The notes: a model not told the origin generated them from the letters alone. A stretch of DNA of 64,000 nt from Amycolatopsis sp. CA-230715 (GCF_018736145.1 NZ_CP059997.1:2231501-2295500), one strand, 5' to 3'; shown: positions 32,472 through 41,734, counted from the first letter of the stretch. Program-made: numbers and translations.

Positions 32472-33692
32472 ATGGACGAACACAGCAGGCGCAAGGTGTT
32501 GAAGGCGAGCGGAGCGTTGGGCGCGCTCGGGGCGCTGGGCTTCGCGACGCCGGCGCGGGCGGTGCCGTGGACGTGGCGGCCGGCCAATTCGGTGGCCGGT
32601 GCGGGCGCGGGCACCGACCCGAAATGGGTGTGGGACGCCGAAGCCGACCCGTTGGTGGCGTCGCTGCTCGACCGCGGGGACGTGCCCGCGGTCAACGCGC
32701 TGTTGCGGACGTGGACGAAGAACGGCCAGCCGCTGCCCGCGGGGCTGCCGCCGGATCTGCGGGACTTCGTGGAACACGCGCGCCGCCTGCCGTCCTGGGT
32801 GGACGAACGGAAGCTGGCGACCGCCTACGACTTCACCGAGAAGCGCGGCCTCTACCTCGGCGTGCTCTACGGCCTCGCCAGCGGCATGATGAGCACGGTC
32901 ATCCCGCACGAGGCGCGCGCGGTCTACTACTCCAAGGGCGGCGCGAACCTGAAGGACCGCATCTCCAAGACCGCCAAACTGGGCTACGACATCGGGACCC
33001 GTGACGCCTTCGCGCCCGGCGGCGAAATGATCGTCACCTGCGTGAAGACGCGGCTGGTGCACGCCGCGGTGCGGCACCTGCTGCCGAAGTCACCGCACTG
33101 GCCGGGGACCGCCGACGAGAAGATCCCGATCAGCCAGGCGGACATGCTCGTCACCTGGCACAGCCTGCCGACGACCGTCATGCGGAAGCTGACCGGGTGG
33201 CAGGTGCCGATCCCCGGCGCCGAATCCGAAGCGTTCCTGCATTCGTGGCAACTCGGCGGGCACCTGCTGGGCATCAGGGACGAGTACCTGCCCGCGTCGT
33301 GGGAGGCGGCGAACGCGCAGGCCGCCCAGATCCTGACGCCGGTACTGGCGCCGACGCCGGAGGGGATCGAGCTGGCCGACCTCCTCCTCGGCCTCGGCTC
33401 GGCGGTCGACGGCGGCGTGCTCAGCAAACCGATCCTCGGCGCGTTCACCCGGTTCCTGCTCGGCGACGAAATCGCCGAGTGGCTCCGCATTCCGCGCGAA
33501 CCGATCTGGGATCCGCTCCTGCACGCGGCATGGGGCCCGTTCGTCGCCGTCCGGGAGGGCATGCTGCCCTTTCCCATGGCGCCCAAGGCCTATTGGCTCT
33601 TCGACGAGTTCCTCCGCAAGGCCGCCCTGCTGTACCTGTCCGAGGGTCGGCCCATCAGCATCGAAATCCCCGATGCCAACCAACCGTCCTAA
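32472..33692 (+). CDS. lcp: latex-clearing protein, rubber oxygenase copy 2
   Basis: A 406-residue paralogue of the preceding gene and closer to the known Lcp proteins. It has a clear Tat signal, SRRKVLKASGALGALG, with an ATPARA cleavage site. Diagnostic stretches are KRGLYLGVLYGLASGMMSTV, EARAVYYSKGGANLKDR, ISKTAKLGYDIG, VKTRLVHAAVRHLLPKSPHW and VTWHSLPTTVM. A ribosome site GGAGGAG lies 22 bp after the stop of copy 1, so both are one operon. The stop overlaps the end of the convergent TetR gene by 4 bp. Rubber cleavage outside the cell is inferred from the family. Confidence 0.88.
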   Translation: MDEHSRRKVLKASGALGALGALGFATPARAVPWTWRPANSVAGAGAGTDPKWVWDAEADPLVASLLDRGDVPAVNALLRTWTKNGQPLPAGLPPDLRDFVEHARRLPSWVDERKLATAYDFTEKRGLYLGVLYGLASGMMSTVIPHEARAVYYSKGGANLKDRISKTAKLGYDIGTRDAFAPGGEMIVTCVKTRLVHAAVRHLLPKSPHWPGTADEKIPISQADMLVTWHSLPTTVMRKLTGWQVPIPGAESEAFLHSWQLGGHLLGIRDEYLPASWEAANAQAAQILTPVLAPTPEGIELADLLLGLGSAVDGGVLSKPILGAFTRFLLGDEIAEWLRIPREPIWDPLLHAAWGPFVAVREGMLPFPMAPKAYWLFDEFLRKAALLYLSEGRPISIEIPDANQPS

Positions 33693-34372
33693 CCGGACTG
33701 TCCAGGGTCGAGCATGGGTACGAGGAAGCGCCGCGCCACCGCGCGCAGCTCGTCCTCGTCGTCGAGATCGACCACGCTGGACGGGGAAACCAGGAAGGAC
33801 GTGGAGATCCTGGTCATCATCTCGGCCACGAGCTCCACGTCCACGGCGCCGGAGACGGTGCCCGCGCGCTGTTCGCGCCGGAGCTGCCCCGCGACGAACC
33901 GCTGCACCGTGGCCAGTGTGCGGCCGCCGTCGCTGATCATCGAGGGGACGAGCAGCTCCGGCTCGGCGGCCATCAGCCCGCCGATGAGCGGGTTGCGCCG
34001 GATCGCCCGCAACGAGCTGACGAACCCGAGCACGACCCGGTCCGCCACGGTTTCGGCCCGTTCGATGTCGACGAGGAACTGGTCGAAGTAGCGGCGGAAT
34101 TCGCGGCGCACCACCTGTTCGACCAACGCGTCCTTCGTGGCGAACCGGCGGTAGGCGGTGATGCGGGAGACCCCGGCCCGCCGCGCCACATCCTCCATTG
34201 TGGACCGCCGGATGCCCATCCTGCTGAACTGGTCGTGCGCCGCGTCGAGCAGGCGCCGTGCGACGTCGTCGTTTTCTTCGACGCGCTCGACCGCGTCGGC
34301 GAACGCGCGCTCCAGCAACGACTCCGAGCCCGAAGTGGTCAGCAACGCGGTCAGCACGAGTTCCACGACCAC
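33689..34372 (-). CDS. TetR regulator, probable LcpR
   Basis: A 227-residue TetR-type regulator with the helix-turn-helix MEDVARRAGVSRITAYRRFA at about residues 60-79, behind an unusually long N-terminal segment. It ends convergently against the second lcp gene, with a 4-bp overlap. TetR proteins next to lcp genes repress them in Gordonia, so the same role is proposed here. The GTG at 34372 is given; a GTG at 34366 with GAGGGAG 5 nt upstream is equally good. A CCATTGTGG copy lies inside its coding sequence. Confidence 0.85.
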   Translation of the reverse strand: MVVELVLTALLTTSGSESLLERAFADAVERVEENDDVARRLLDAAHDQFSRMGIRRSTMEDVARRAGVSRITAYRRFATKDALVEQVVRREFRRYFDQFLVDIERAETVADRVVLGFVSSLRAIRRNPLIGGLMAAEPELLVPSMISDGGRTLATVQRFVAGQLRREQRAGTVSGAVDVELVAEMMTRISTSFLVSPSSVVDLDDEDELRAVARRFLVPMLDPGQSG

Positions 34373-34482
34373 TCCCTCAGCACCAGCAGGTTGTCACGAC
34401 TGCCGTTTGTTACACAGCAGCGAATCTTGTTTCACCGTATCAACAGCGGCGTGCCCGGTTCAAGAACCGCCGGTCCCGGAGC

Positions 34483-34488
34483 TACGTT
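34483..34488 (+). promoter_or_regulatory. promoter of the PanE-like gene
   Basis: TACGTT lies 7 nt before the ATG at 34496, and TTCAAG (34459-34464) is an acceptable -35 box at 18 bp spacing. Confidence 0.55.
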
Positions 34489-34495
34489 GGGGACC

Positions 34496-35389
34496 ATGGG
34501 TTTGCGGATCGCGATCGTGGGACCGGGCGCCATCGGCGCGACCTTCGCCTCGGTGCTCCAGCGGGCGGGGACCGCGGGCGAACTGCTCCTGTGCGGCCGG
34601 ACCCCGCTCGACGGGATCACGGTGGAGCGCGAGGGGCACGACCCGGTCCGGCTCGCCGCGCCGGTGCGCACCGATCCCGCGAGCGTGCCGGGCACCGCCG
34701 ACTGGGTGCTCCTCACCGTCAAAGCGCATCAGACGACGGCCGCCCGCCCGTGGCTGGAATCGTTGTGCGGCACCAAAACCGTCGTGGCGGTGCTGCAGAA
34801 CGGGGTCGAGCACGAAACCAGGGTCCAGCCGCTGGTGCCCGGCTCGACGGTGCTGCCCGCCGTCGTCTGGTGCCCCGCGGAGGCGATCACCAAGCAGCAC
34901 GTCCAGGTGCGCGACACGCCTTCGCTCCTCGTCCCCGACGGCCCGCCGGGACGAGCGCTCGCCGAGCTGCTGCGACCGGGTGGCGGCACGGTCGATCCGG
35001 TGGCCGATTTCGCCACCGCGGCGTGGCGGAAGCTGGTGGTGAACGCCATCGCCGGGTTGATGCCGCTCACCGGGCGCCGCGCCGGCATGTTCCAGCGGGC
35101 GGACATCCGCGCGGTGGCGCGGGCACTGGCCAGGGAATGCGCCGCCGTCGCCCGCGCGGAAGGGGCGGACGTGCCCGATCCGGTCGCCGACGACACCGTC
35201 GACCGGATGGCCACGATGCCGCCGGATCTCGGTTCGTCGATCCTGTTCGACCGCGACGCGGGCGTGGCGCTGGAATGGGAGGCCCGCAACGACGTGGTGC
35301 GCAGGCTCGGTGCCGCGCACGGCATCCCGACCCCGGTCAGCGACGTGCTCGTCCCCCTGCTCGCCGCCGCCAGCGACGGCCCCGGCTGA
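34496..35389 (+). CDS. ketopantoate reductase family protein
   Basis: A 297-residue NADPH-dependent 2-dehydropantoate 2-reductase-like enzyme. The Rossmann motif IAIVGPGAIGATFASVL is at residues 5-21, WVLLTVKAHQT holds the conserved lysine, VLQNGVEHE follows, and WRKLVVNAIAGLMPLTGR opens the C-terminal helical domain. True PanE would serve pantothenate synthesis, but actinomycetes carry several paralogues of unknown role and there is no pan gene nearby. The start is supported by a promoter 7 nt upstream. Confidence 0.85.
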   Translation: MGLRIAIVGPGAIGATFASVLQRAGTAGELLLCGRTPLDGITVEREGHDPVRLAAPVRTDPASVPGTADWVLLTVKAHQTTAARPWLESLCGTKTVVAVLQNGVEHETRVQPLVPGSTVLPAVVWCPAEAITKQHVQVRDTPSLLVPDGPPGRALAELLRPGGGTVDPVADFATAAWRKLVVNAIAGLMPLTGRRAGMFQRADIRAVARALARECAAVARAEGADVPDPVADDTVDRMATMPPDLGSSILFDRDAGVALEWEARNDVVRRLGAAHGIPTPVSDVLVPLLAAASDGPG

Positions 35390-35559
35390 GCTTGCCCTCG
35401 CGTGCCCCGAAAGCGGCTTTCGGGGCAGCGCCTTGCGTTCCGCGGCACAAACGAAAGCACTATTGACGCCGGGTACCGCCTACGACATCCTGGCCACTGG
35501 TTTTCCCGGGCACGCCGATCGACGTGCCCGGCTGGGGAATGCGAAAGGACGCTCGACGC

Positions 35560-36483
35560 ATGCGTTTGGTGTTTTCGAGGAATTGGCTGATCGCCGCGAG
35601 TTGCGCGATCCTCGCCGTCACCACGGCTTCGGCCTGCTCGAACAGCGGTGGCGCGGTTCCCGGCGGGCAGGGCGCGAGCCAGCTCATCGACAAGTCGCCC
35701 GTGGCCACCGACGAGGAAATCGCGGCGAGCCCGACCGCCGCGGCCATCAAGCGCCGCGGTCAGCTGGTGATCGGCAGTACCAAGGAAAACCCGCTGCTGT
35801 CCCAGCAGAATCCGATCACCGGACTGACCGAGGGGTTCGACGCGGACCTCGGCAGGATGCTCGCGAAGTACATCATCGGCCAGCCGAACACGACGATCAT
35901 CAACGCCACCCCGACCACTCGCGAAACGTTGCTGCAGAACGAAACCGTTGACACGGTCCTCTACACCTACAGCATCACACCCGCGCGCGCGGAGAAGATC
36001 GGTTTCGCCGGGCCGTACTTCGTCTCCGGCCCCGCGATCGCGACGCTGAAGACCACGAACGGCATCACGAAACCCGCTGACCTGAAAGGGAAGAAGGTGC
36101 TCGCGGCGGCCAACACGACCGGCGCGAACGTGCTCAAGCAGGTCCAGCCGGACGCCGAGCTGATCACCTTCCCCACCAGCCAGGAATGCATCCAGGCACT
36201 GGAACAGGGCAGGGCGGAGGCCTACGTCAACGACCTCACGATCCTGGCCAGCAACGCGGTGCTCAACACGAAGCTCAAGGTCATCGGCACCCCGTTCGGC
36301 AAGGACCCGTACGGGATCGGCATCAAGCACGGGGACACCGCGTTCAAGAAGTTCGTCAACGACTGGCTGAAGAAGATCCAGGCCTCCGGGCTCTGGCAGC
36401 AGGCGTACCAGGAAACGCTCGGCACGAAGATCGAAGGGCCGGCACCCGCGCCACCGGAAATCGGGTCGGTCCCCGGTTCCTGA
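35560..36483 (+). CDS. amino-acid ABC transporter substrate-binding lipoprotein
   Basis: A 307-residue periplasmic-binding-type lipoprotein of the glutamate/glutamine (GluB, SBP_bac_3) class. The signal ends in TTASAC; conserved parts are IKRRGQLVIGSTKENPL, GFDADLGRMLAKYI, ITPARAEKIGFAGPYF, LKGKKVLAAANTTGANVL and NDWLKKIQASG. It captures an acidic or polar amino acid for the two permeases encoded next. ATG 35560 gives the best lipoprotein signal; ATGs at 35524 and 35539 are in frame. It heads the operon. Confidence 0.88.
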   Translation: MRLVFSRNWLIAASCAILAVTTASACSNSGGAVPGGQGASQLIDKSPVATDEEIAASPTAAAIKRRGQLVIGSTKENPLLSQQNPITGLTEGFDADLGRMLAKYIIGQPNTTIINATPTTRETLLQNETVDTVLYTYSITPARAEKIGFAGPYFVSGPAIATLKTTNGITKPADLKGKKVLAAANTTGANVLKQVQPDAELITFPTSQECIQALEQGRAEAYVNDLTILASNAVLNTKLKVIGTPFGKDPYGIGIKHGDTAFKKFVNDWLKKIQASGLWQQAYQETLGTKIEGPAPAPPEIGSVPGS

Positions 36484-36511
36484 TCCCCTGCCCGGCACAA
36501 GCGGAAGCACG

Positions 36512-37159
36512 ATGCGCCCCTTTTCCGAATACCTCGGTGACTTCGCGAACGGTCTGCTGGTCACGATCGAGCTGACCGCGTCGTCCTTTCTGGTCGCCGC
36601 GCTGATCGCGGTCGTGCTCGTGGCGTTCCGGGTGTCGCCGATTCGCCCGCTGCGCTTGTTCGGAACCGCTTATGTGCACCTGTTCCAGAACATCCCGCTC
36701 CTGGTGTGGCTGGTGTTCCTGGTGTTCGGGCTGCCCGAGATCGGTGTCAAGTTCGACCTGTTCACCACCGGCGTGCTCGGCACCGGCCTGTATTCCGCTT
36801 CGTACTACGCGGAAACGCTGCGGTCCGGGGTCAACTCGGTTCCGCTCGGCCAGGTCGAGGCGGCGAGGGCGCTCGGCATGAGCGTCGCCGGGTCCTTCGG
36901 CTCGATCATCCTGCCGCAGGCGCTGCGCAGCGTCGTCCAGCCGCTGGGCAACGTCACCATCGGGCTGCTGATGAACACGGCGCTCACCGGTGCCGGCGCC
37001 GGTCTCGTCGACCTGACCGAGGTGGCGAACCGGGTCAATCTCGAAGTGACGCAACCGGTCGTGATCTTCGTCGGTGTCGGGGTGATGTACGGACTGCTCG
37101 CGCTCGGTATCTCCACGACCAGCGGCGCGCTCGCGCGGAAGCTGGTGATCCACCGATGA
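36512..37159 (+). CDS. amino-acid ABC permease (GluC-like)
   Basis: A 215-residue HisM/GluC-type permease with five membrane helices. The cytoplasmic EAA loop, VEAARALGMSVAGSFGSIIL, contacts the ATPase and lies at about 113-132; LFQNIPLLVWLVFLVFGLP is the usual family start. It lies 28 bp behind the binding protein and overlaps the next permease by 4 bp (ATGA). It would form a heterodimer with that permease. Confidence 0.9.
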   Translation: MRPFSEYLGDFANGLLVTIELTASSFLVAALIAVVLVAFRVSPIRPLRLFGTAYVHLFQNIPLLVWLVFLVFGLPEIGVKFDLFTTGVLGTGLYSASYYAETLRSGVNSVPLGQVEAARALGMSVAGSFGSIILPQALRSVVQPLGNVTIGLLMNTALTGAGAGLVDLTEVANRVNLEVTQPVVIFVGVGVMYGLLALGISTTSGALARKLVIHR

Positions 37160-38097
37160 CCCGCGACCTGACCGCGCTGTTCTTCGACTCCCCCGGCCCG
37201 AGGACGCGGCGGCGGATCCGGATCGTCACCGCCGTCGCGGTGCTCGCCGGGCTCGCGCTGGCGGCGCTGGCGATCCGGCAGTTCGCGGTCAACGGCCAGC
37301 TCGACGCCGACCGGTGGGCGCCGTACGGCAGCGGTGCGATGTGGCAGTACCTGCTCGGCGGGCTCGCCGGGACCGCGCTCGCCGCCGCGCTCGCCGCGGT
37401 GTCGGCCGCCGCGGTGGGGCTGCTGCTCGCCGGTGCCCGCCTGTCCTCGCGCCGGGTGCTGCGGGTGCCCGCGAAGACCTACGTCGAGGTCTTCCGGGTC
37501 GTCCCGACCTTGCTGCTGGTCTACATGACGTTGTTCATGCTGCCGCGCTACGGCCTCGACCTGCCGCTGCTGTGGAAGCTCGTGATCCCGATGGCGATCT
37601 CGCGGTCGGCCCAGTTCGCGGAGATCTTCTACTCCGGTGTCCGCTCGCTGGAGCGCGGTCAGGGCGAGGCCGCCGCCGCGCTCGGGCTCAGTCCGTCGCA
37701 GGTGCTGCTGCACGTGCTGTTCCCGCAGGCGATCCGCCGCGTCGTGCCGTCCTTGGTCAGCCAGCTCGCGGGCATCGTGAAGGACACCTCGCTCGGTTTC
37801 GTGGTGAGCTACGCCGAACTGCTGTTCAGCGGCAAGGTGCTCGTCGCCTACAACCACCTGCTGATCCAGACCTACCTCGTGGTCGGCCTGATCTACTTCG
37901 TCGTCAACTACGCCCTGTCCAAGCTCGCCCGCGCGCTGGAAGCACGCCAGCGAGCCAACCCTCGCATCACCGTCGCCGCTCCGGCGGCGCCCGCGGATCC
38001 CGCCGCCGAGGCGCAGGCCATGGCGGACGTGGCCGAATGGGAGCTGGCGCAAGAACACGCGCCAGACGCCGAAGTCCAGCGCACGAAGCGGACCTAG
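37156..38097 (+). CDS. amino-acid ABC permease (GluD-like)
   Basis: A 313-residue second permease of the importer. It has an N-terminal extension with one helix, then GTALAAALAAVSAAAVGLLL, VFRVVPTLLLVYMTLFMLP, and an EAA loop GEAAAALGLSPSQVLLHVLF. The hydrophilic tail of about 45 residues is rich in Ala and Pro. No ATP-binding subunit (GluA) follows; the next gene is on the other strand and ends within the last 4 bp. The system therefore needs an ATPase encoded elsewhere. Confidence 0.9.
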   Translation: MTRDLTALFFDSPGPRTRRRIRIVTAVAVLAGLALAALAIRQFAVNGQLDADRWAPYGSGAMWQYLLGGLAGTALAAALAAVSAAAVGLLLAGARLSSRRVLRVPAKTYVEVFRVVPTLLLVYMTLFMLPRYGLDLPLLWKLVIPMAISRSAQFAEIFYSGVRSLERGQGEAAAALGLSPSQVLLHVLFPQAIRRVVPSLVSQLAGIVKDTSLGFVVSYAELLFSGKVLVAYNHLLIQTYLVVGLIYFVVNYALSKLARALEARQRANPRITVAAPAAPADPAAEAQAMADVAEWELAQEHAPDAEVQRTKRT

Positions 38098-38852
38098 ACG
38101 CGCCAGAAGACTCCGGCCCAGTCGATGGTTTCGATGGGCGCGTCGATCCCGTGCGCGCCTCGGTAGTCGTCCACGGCCTGCTTGCAGCCCGCGATCGCGT
38201 GGTAGTCGTCGACGATCACGAACCCGCCGGGAGAAACCTTCGGGGCGAGCGCGGTCAAAGCGTCCCAAGTGGACTCGTACATGTCACCGTCGAGGCGCAG
38301 CACCGCCAGGCGTTCGATCGGCGCGGTCGGCAGGGTGTCGCGGAACCAGCCCGGCAGGAACCGGACCTGGTCGTCGAGCAGGTCGTACTTCGCGAAGTTC
38401 GCCCTGACCTCTTCGAGCGGCACGGCGAGGAAGCCGACCTCGTGGTGCTGGTCGCCGGCGTCCGCCGGGTAGCGTTCGGCGTCCGGTGCGGGCAGGCCGT
38501 CGAACGAGTCGGCCACCCACACCGTGCGGCCGGTGTCCTCGTAGGCGGCGAGCACGCCGCGCATCAGGATCGACGCGCCCCCGCGCCACACCCCGGTCTC
38601 GGCGAGGTCGCCCTCGACACCGTCGGCGAGCACCGCGCGGACGCAGTGGTGCAGGTTGTCGAGGCGTTTGCGGCCGATCATGGTGTGCGCGGTGCGCGGC
38701 CAGTCGCTGCCGTCGCCGCGCGCGGCCGCGTCGAACCCGTCCGGTCCCCACGGCGCCGAGTTCGGGTCCTCGTAGATGGTGTTCGTCAGGGCGCGCTTCA
38801 GCAGTTCGAGATAGCGTTCGCGGCTTCCCGCTGCGGTTTTTTCGGCAGGCAT
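38094..38852 (-). CDS. TylF/MycF-type O-methyltransferase
   Basis: A 252-residue SAM- and Mg-dependent methyltransferase of the macrocin O-methyltransferase family. Conserved parts are YLELLKRALTNTIYEDP, GDLAETGVWRGGASILMRGV (SAM motif), VWVADSFDGLPAP, the metal aspartates in LRLDGDMYESTWDAL and VIVDDYHAIAGCKQAVDDYR. Family members methylate deoxysugar hydroxyls in macrolides and other glycosides. The gene follows an acyltransferase gene with 11 bp between, so the pair may decorate a surface glycan or glycolipid rather than an antibiotic, as no glycosyl or sugar genes are near. Confidence 0.88.
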   Translation of the reverse strand: MPAEKTAAGSRERYLELLKRALTNTIYEDPNSAPWGPDGFDAAARGDGSDWPRTAHTMIGRKRLDNLHHCVRAVLADGVEGDLAETGVWRGGASILMRGVLAAYEDTGRTVWVADSFDGLPAPDAERYPADAGDQHHEVGFLAVPLEEVRANFAKYDLLDDQVRFLPGWFRDTLPTAPIERLAVLRLDGDMYESTWDALTALAPKVSPGGFVIVDDYHAIAGCKQAVDDYRGAHGIDAPIETIDWAGVFWRV

Positions 38853-38863
38853 GACGGCTGTGC

Positions 38864-40015
38864 TCAGTTCCTTCCAGGCCGGAGCGCGGGCAGTTCCACG
38901 GTCGGCGGGTCCGCCGCCGGTACGGCGGGGATGACCTCGGTGCGCGGCTCCGGCGCCCGCTCGGTCAGCGTGGTCCGCAGCCGGAGCGCGTGCTTCTCCA
39001 CCAGGTGCCAGGACCCCAGCCCGAGCACCACGGCGATCGGCACGCCGATGCCGATGACCTGCCACGGGTGATCCGCGCCGAGCCAGACCAGCGTCTGCTC
39101 GACCGGGAAGCCGTAGAGGAACACGCCGAAACTGGCCACGGTCAGCCAGTTCGGCAGGCACAGCCACGGGGGCAGCTTGGTGCCGATGGTCAGCACCGCG
39201 TACGGGATGGTGACGGCGCGCGTGATGTCCGCGACCGGGCTCGGGTAGACGAAGACCTCGATCGCCACGCAGGCCACGACGCCCCACCAGGACAGCGGGA
39301 TCTTGTCGCGGTAGAGCCAGGCCGCGATCCCCATCGCGTAGATGGCGAGGTATTGCAGCAACGGGTTCACCGGCAGCAGCAGCATCGTGTCGGGCAGGTC
39401 GACGAGCCCGTTCACGTGCAGCACGAGCAGAGCGCCGAACGGCACCGCGATCAGGAAGATCAACGGGCGCCTGCGGTTGATGCCGAGCAACCCGACCACG
39501 GTCACCAGCGCGTAGCCGAGCACCTCCAGCGGCAGGCACCACAGCGAGCCGTTGACCGCCGTCGGGTACGGGTTGCCCGCGAACACGCCGGGCAGGTCGT
39601 ACTGCTGCGGGAACAGCAACGCGTTGTGCCACAGGAACGACCAGGTGCGCGCCTGACCGAAGTACTCACCAGTGGCCAGCGTGGTGACGAGCGGGCCGAG
39701 CACGAGCGCGGCGAGCAGCACGACCACCAGGAGCCCCGGCATGATCCGCAGCGCCCTGCGCACCCAGAACCGGGCGAAGTGCGGATCGCGCTCCCAGGTC
39801 TTCATCACGAAGAACCCGCTCATCGCCATGAACGCGGCGACGGTCAGCGTGCCGTAGTGGTACCAGTGCTGTCCCCAGCCCCAGCCGTCGTAGTCCCCGG
39901 TCAGCGGCATCGCGTGGAACCCGATGACACCACAGGCGACGACGAGGCGCACGGTGGCGAAGCCGTCCTTGGCACCGCGCGCGCGGCCAGCGGCGGACCC
40001 GCTCCGACCGGCCAT
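38864..40015 (-). CDS. acyltransferase 3 family membrane protein
   Basis: A 383-residue integral membrane acyltransferase (OafA/YrhL type) with about ten helices. The opening ATVRLVVACGVIGFHAMPL holds the catalytic histidine of the family (FH), and FWVRRALRIMPGLLVVVLL is the conserved RxxRIxP segment; the variant order is common in actinobacteria. It would O-acetylate or O-acylate a sugar on a glycan or secondary metabolite. AAGGGGGCG precedes the ATG. It forms an operon with the TylF-type methyltransferase downstream. Confidence 0.85.
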   Translation of the reverse strand: MAGRSGSAAGRARGAKDGFATVRLVVACGVIGFHAMPLTGDYDGWGWGQHWYHYGTLTVAAFMAMSGFFVMKTWERDPHFARFWVRRALRIMPGLLVVVLLAALVLGPLVTTLATGEYFGQARTWSFLWHNALLFPQQYDLPGVFAGNPYPTAVNGSLWCLPLEVLGYALVTVVGLLGINRRRPLIFLIAVPFGALLVLHVNGLVDLPDTMLLLPVNPLLQYLAIYAMGIAAWLYRDKIPLSWWGVVACVAIEVFVYPSPVADITRAVTIPYAVLTIGTKLPPWLCLPNWLTVASFGVFLYGFPVEQTLVWLGADHPWQVIGIGVPIAVVLGLGSWHLVEKHALRLRTTLTERAPEPRTEVIPAVPAADPPTVELPALRPGRN

Positions 40016-40222
40016 GCACGCCCCCTTCCGCCGTCTCAACGGACGATAGACCGAACGGAGGATAGCCGTCTGCGTTTGCGTCAGACGGACGGCGGTCCTC
40101 CACCTGGAGCTGTCGCGACCCGGCGGTGATTCACCGTGACCGGGCGGTGCCGCCTGGTTCGCGGGCGTGGACCGTGCCACAGTCACGGGGGACGATCCGC
40201 TCTCGGCGAAGGAGCCGGTCTC

Positions 40223-41734
40223 ATGGCACGGACGCTGGTGACCCTGCTCGACGACGCCGCCCGCCGCGAGGGCGGGAAAGTGTTCCTGCGCACCGGGAAT
40301 TCCGCCACGACGTACGGCGAGCTGGCGGCTCGCAGCCGCCGGGTCGCGGCCGCGCTGCACGCGCGGGGCCTGCGCGCCGGGGATCGGGTCGCGGTCGCCG
40401 CGCCGAACGGGGCCGAGTGGCTGGAGTTCTTCTTCGGCGCGGTCCGGCTCGGCCTGATCGTGGTCACGCTCAACGTCCGCTACCGCGAGACCGAGCTCGA
40501 CCACATGCTCACCCATTCCGGCACCCGGCTGCTCCTGACCAGTGGCGACCGGGCGTTCTACGCCGGGTTCCGGCACCGGATCCCGGACGTCGAGGACATC
40601 GTGTTCCTCGATCGCTACGCGGAGTTCGCGTCCAGCGCGGCCGAGGACGTTCCCGACGCCGAGATCGATGCGGACACCCCGGCGGTGATCCTCTACACCT
40701 CGGGCACCACCGGTGTCCCCAAGGGCGCGGTGCTCACCCACGGCGGGCTCGTCGCGGCCGCCTCGGCACAAGTCGAGCGGGTGGGCATGACCGCGGGCGA
40801 CGTCCTGCTCGCGGTGCTGCCGCTCACCCACGTCGGCGGGCTGACCTGCAACGTCCTCGCGGCGATGGTCGCGGGCTCGGCGGTGGTCATGCCGACGGCG
40901 TTCTCACCGAGCGGGGCCGTCGCCGCGATCGCCGAGCACCGGCTGACGATCTTGGGCGGGGTGCCGACGATGTGGGCGCTGATGCTCGCGGAACCGGCCT
41001 GCGCGCGGCTCGACGCGTCGAGCCTGCGGGTGGCGATCGTCGGCGGCGCCAACGCGGAACCCGCGCTGTGCGAAGCGATCGCGACGCGGTTTCCCGGCGC
41101 CAGGCTGACCAATCTCTACGGCATGTCGGAGGTTTCCGGTGCCGCGATCATGAGCGCGCCGACGGACCCGCCGGAGGTGGTGGCGCGCACGCTGGGCACC
41201 GCGCTGCCCGGTGTCGAAGCCCGCGTCGTGTCGAACGGTGCGCCCGTCGAGTCCGATGTGGACGGAGAACTCCAGCTCCGCGGACCCGGTGCCGCCGCCG
41301 GGTACTGGGACATGCCCGCCGAGACCGCGGAGACGTTCCTGCCCGGCGGCTGGGTGGCCACCGGCGACATCGTCACCGCCGACGCGAGCGGACACCTGGC
41401 TTTTCGCGGGCGCAGCAAGGAAATGTACCTGCAGGGTGGCTACAACGTGTACCCCGTCGAGGTCGAGAACGTCCTGACCGGGTTCCCCGGGATCGCCATG
41501 GCCGCGGGGATCGGCGTCCCCGACCCGGTGCTCGGCGAGATCGGGCGCTACTACGTCGTGCCCGGCGATCCCGCGGCGGAACTCGACCCCGAGGAGATCC
41601 TCGACTACTGCCGGGAACGCTTGGCGAGCTACAAGGTTCCCCGGCAGTTGCTGATCGTGGGCGAGCTTCCGATGACACCGGCGGGCAAGATCGCCAAAGC
41701 CGTGCTGCGCGAGCGAGTCAGCCAGGAGCACTGA
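40223..41734 (+). CDS. fatty-acyl-CoA synthetase/AMP-ligase
   Basis: A 503-residue adenylate-forming enzyme. A3 is LYTSGTTGVPKGAVLTH at about 183-199, A5 is NLYGMSEVSG, A7 is WVATGDIVTADASGHLAFRG, A8 KEMYLQGGYNVYPVEVEN, and the A10 lysine is in PMTPAGKIAK. It activates a carboxylic acid as acyl-AMP and joins it to CoA; the length and motifs suit a medium/long-chain or aryl acid, and the substrate cannot be read off. GAAGGAG lies 9 nt before the ATG. It stands alone, divergent from the acyltransferase gene. Confidence 0.9.
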   Translation: MARTLVTLLDDAARREGGKVFLRTGNSATTYGELAARSRRVAAALHARGLRAGDRVAVAAPNGAEWLEFFFGAVRLGLIVVTLNVRYRETELDHMLTHSGTRLLLTSGDRAFYAGFRHRIPDVEDIVFLDRYAEFASSAAEDVPDAEIDADTPAVILYTSGTTGVPKGAVLTHGGLVAAASAQVERVGMTAGDVLLAVLPLTHVGGLTCNVLAAMVAGSAVVMPTAFSPSGAVAAIAEHRLTILGGVPTMWALMLAEPACARLDASSLRVAIVGGANAEPALCEAIATRFPGARLTNLYGMSEVSGAAIMSAPTDPPEVVARTLGTALPGVEARVVSNGAPVESDVDGELQLRGPGAAAGYWDMPAETAETFLPGGWVATGDIVTADASGHLAFRGRSKEMYLQGGYNVYPVEVENVLTGFPGIAMAAGIGVPDPVLGEIGRYYVVPGDPAAELDPEEILDYCRERLASYKVPRQLLIVGELPMTPAGKIAKAVLRERVSQEH

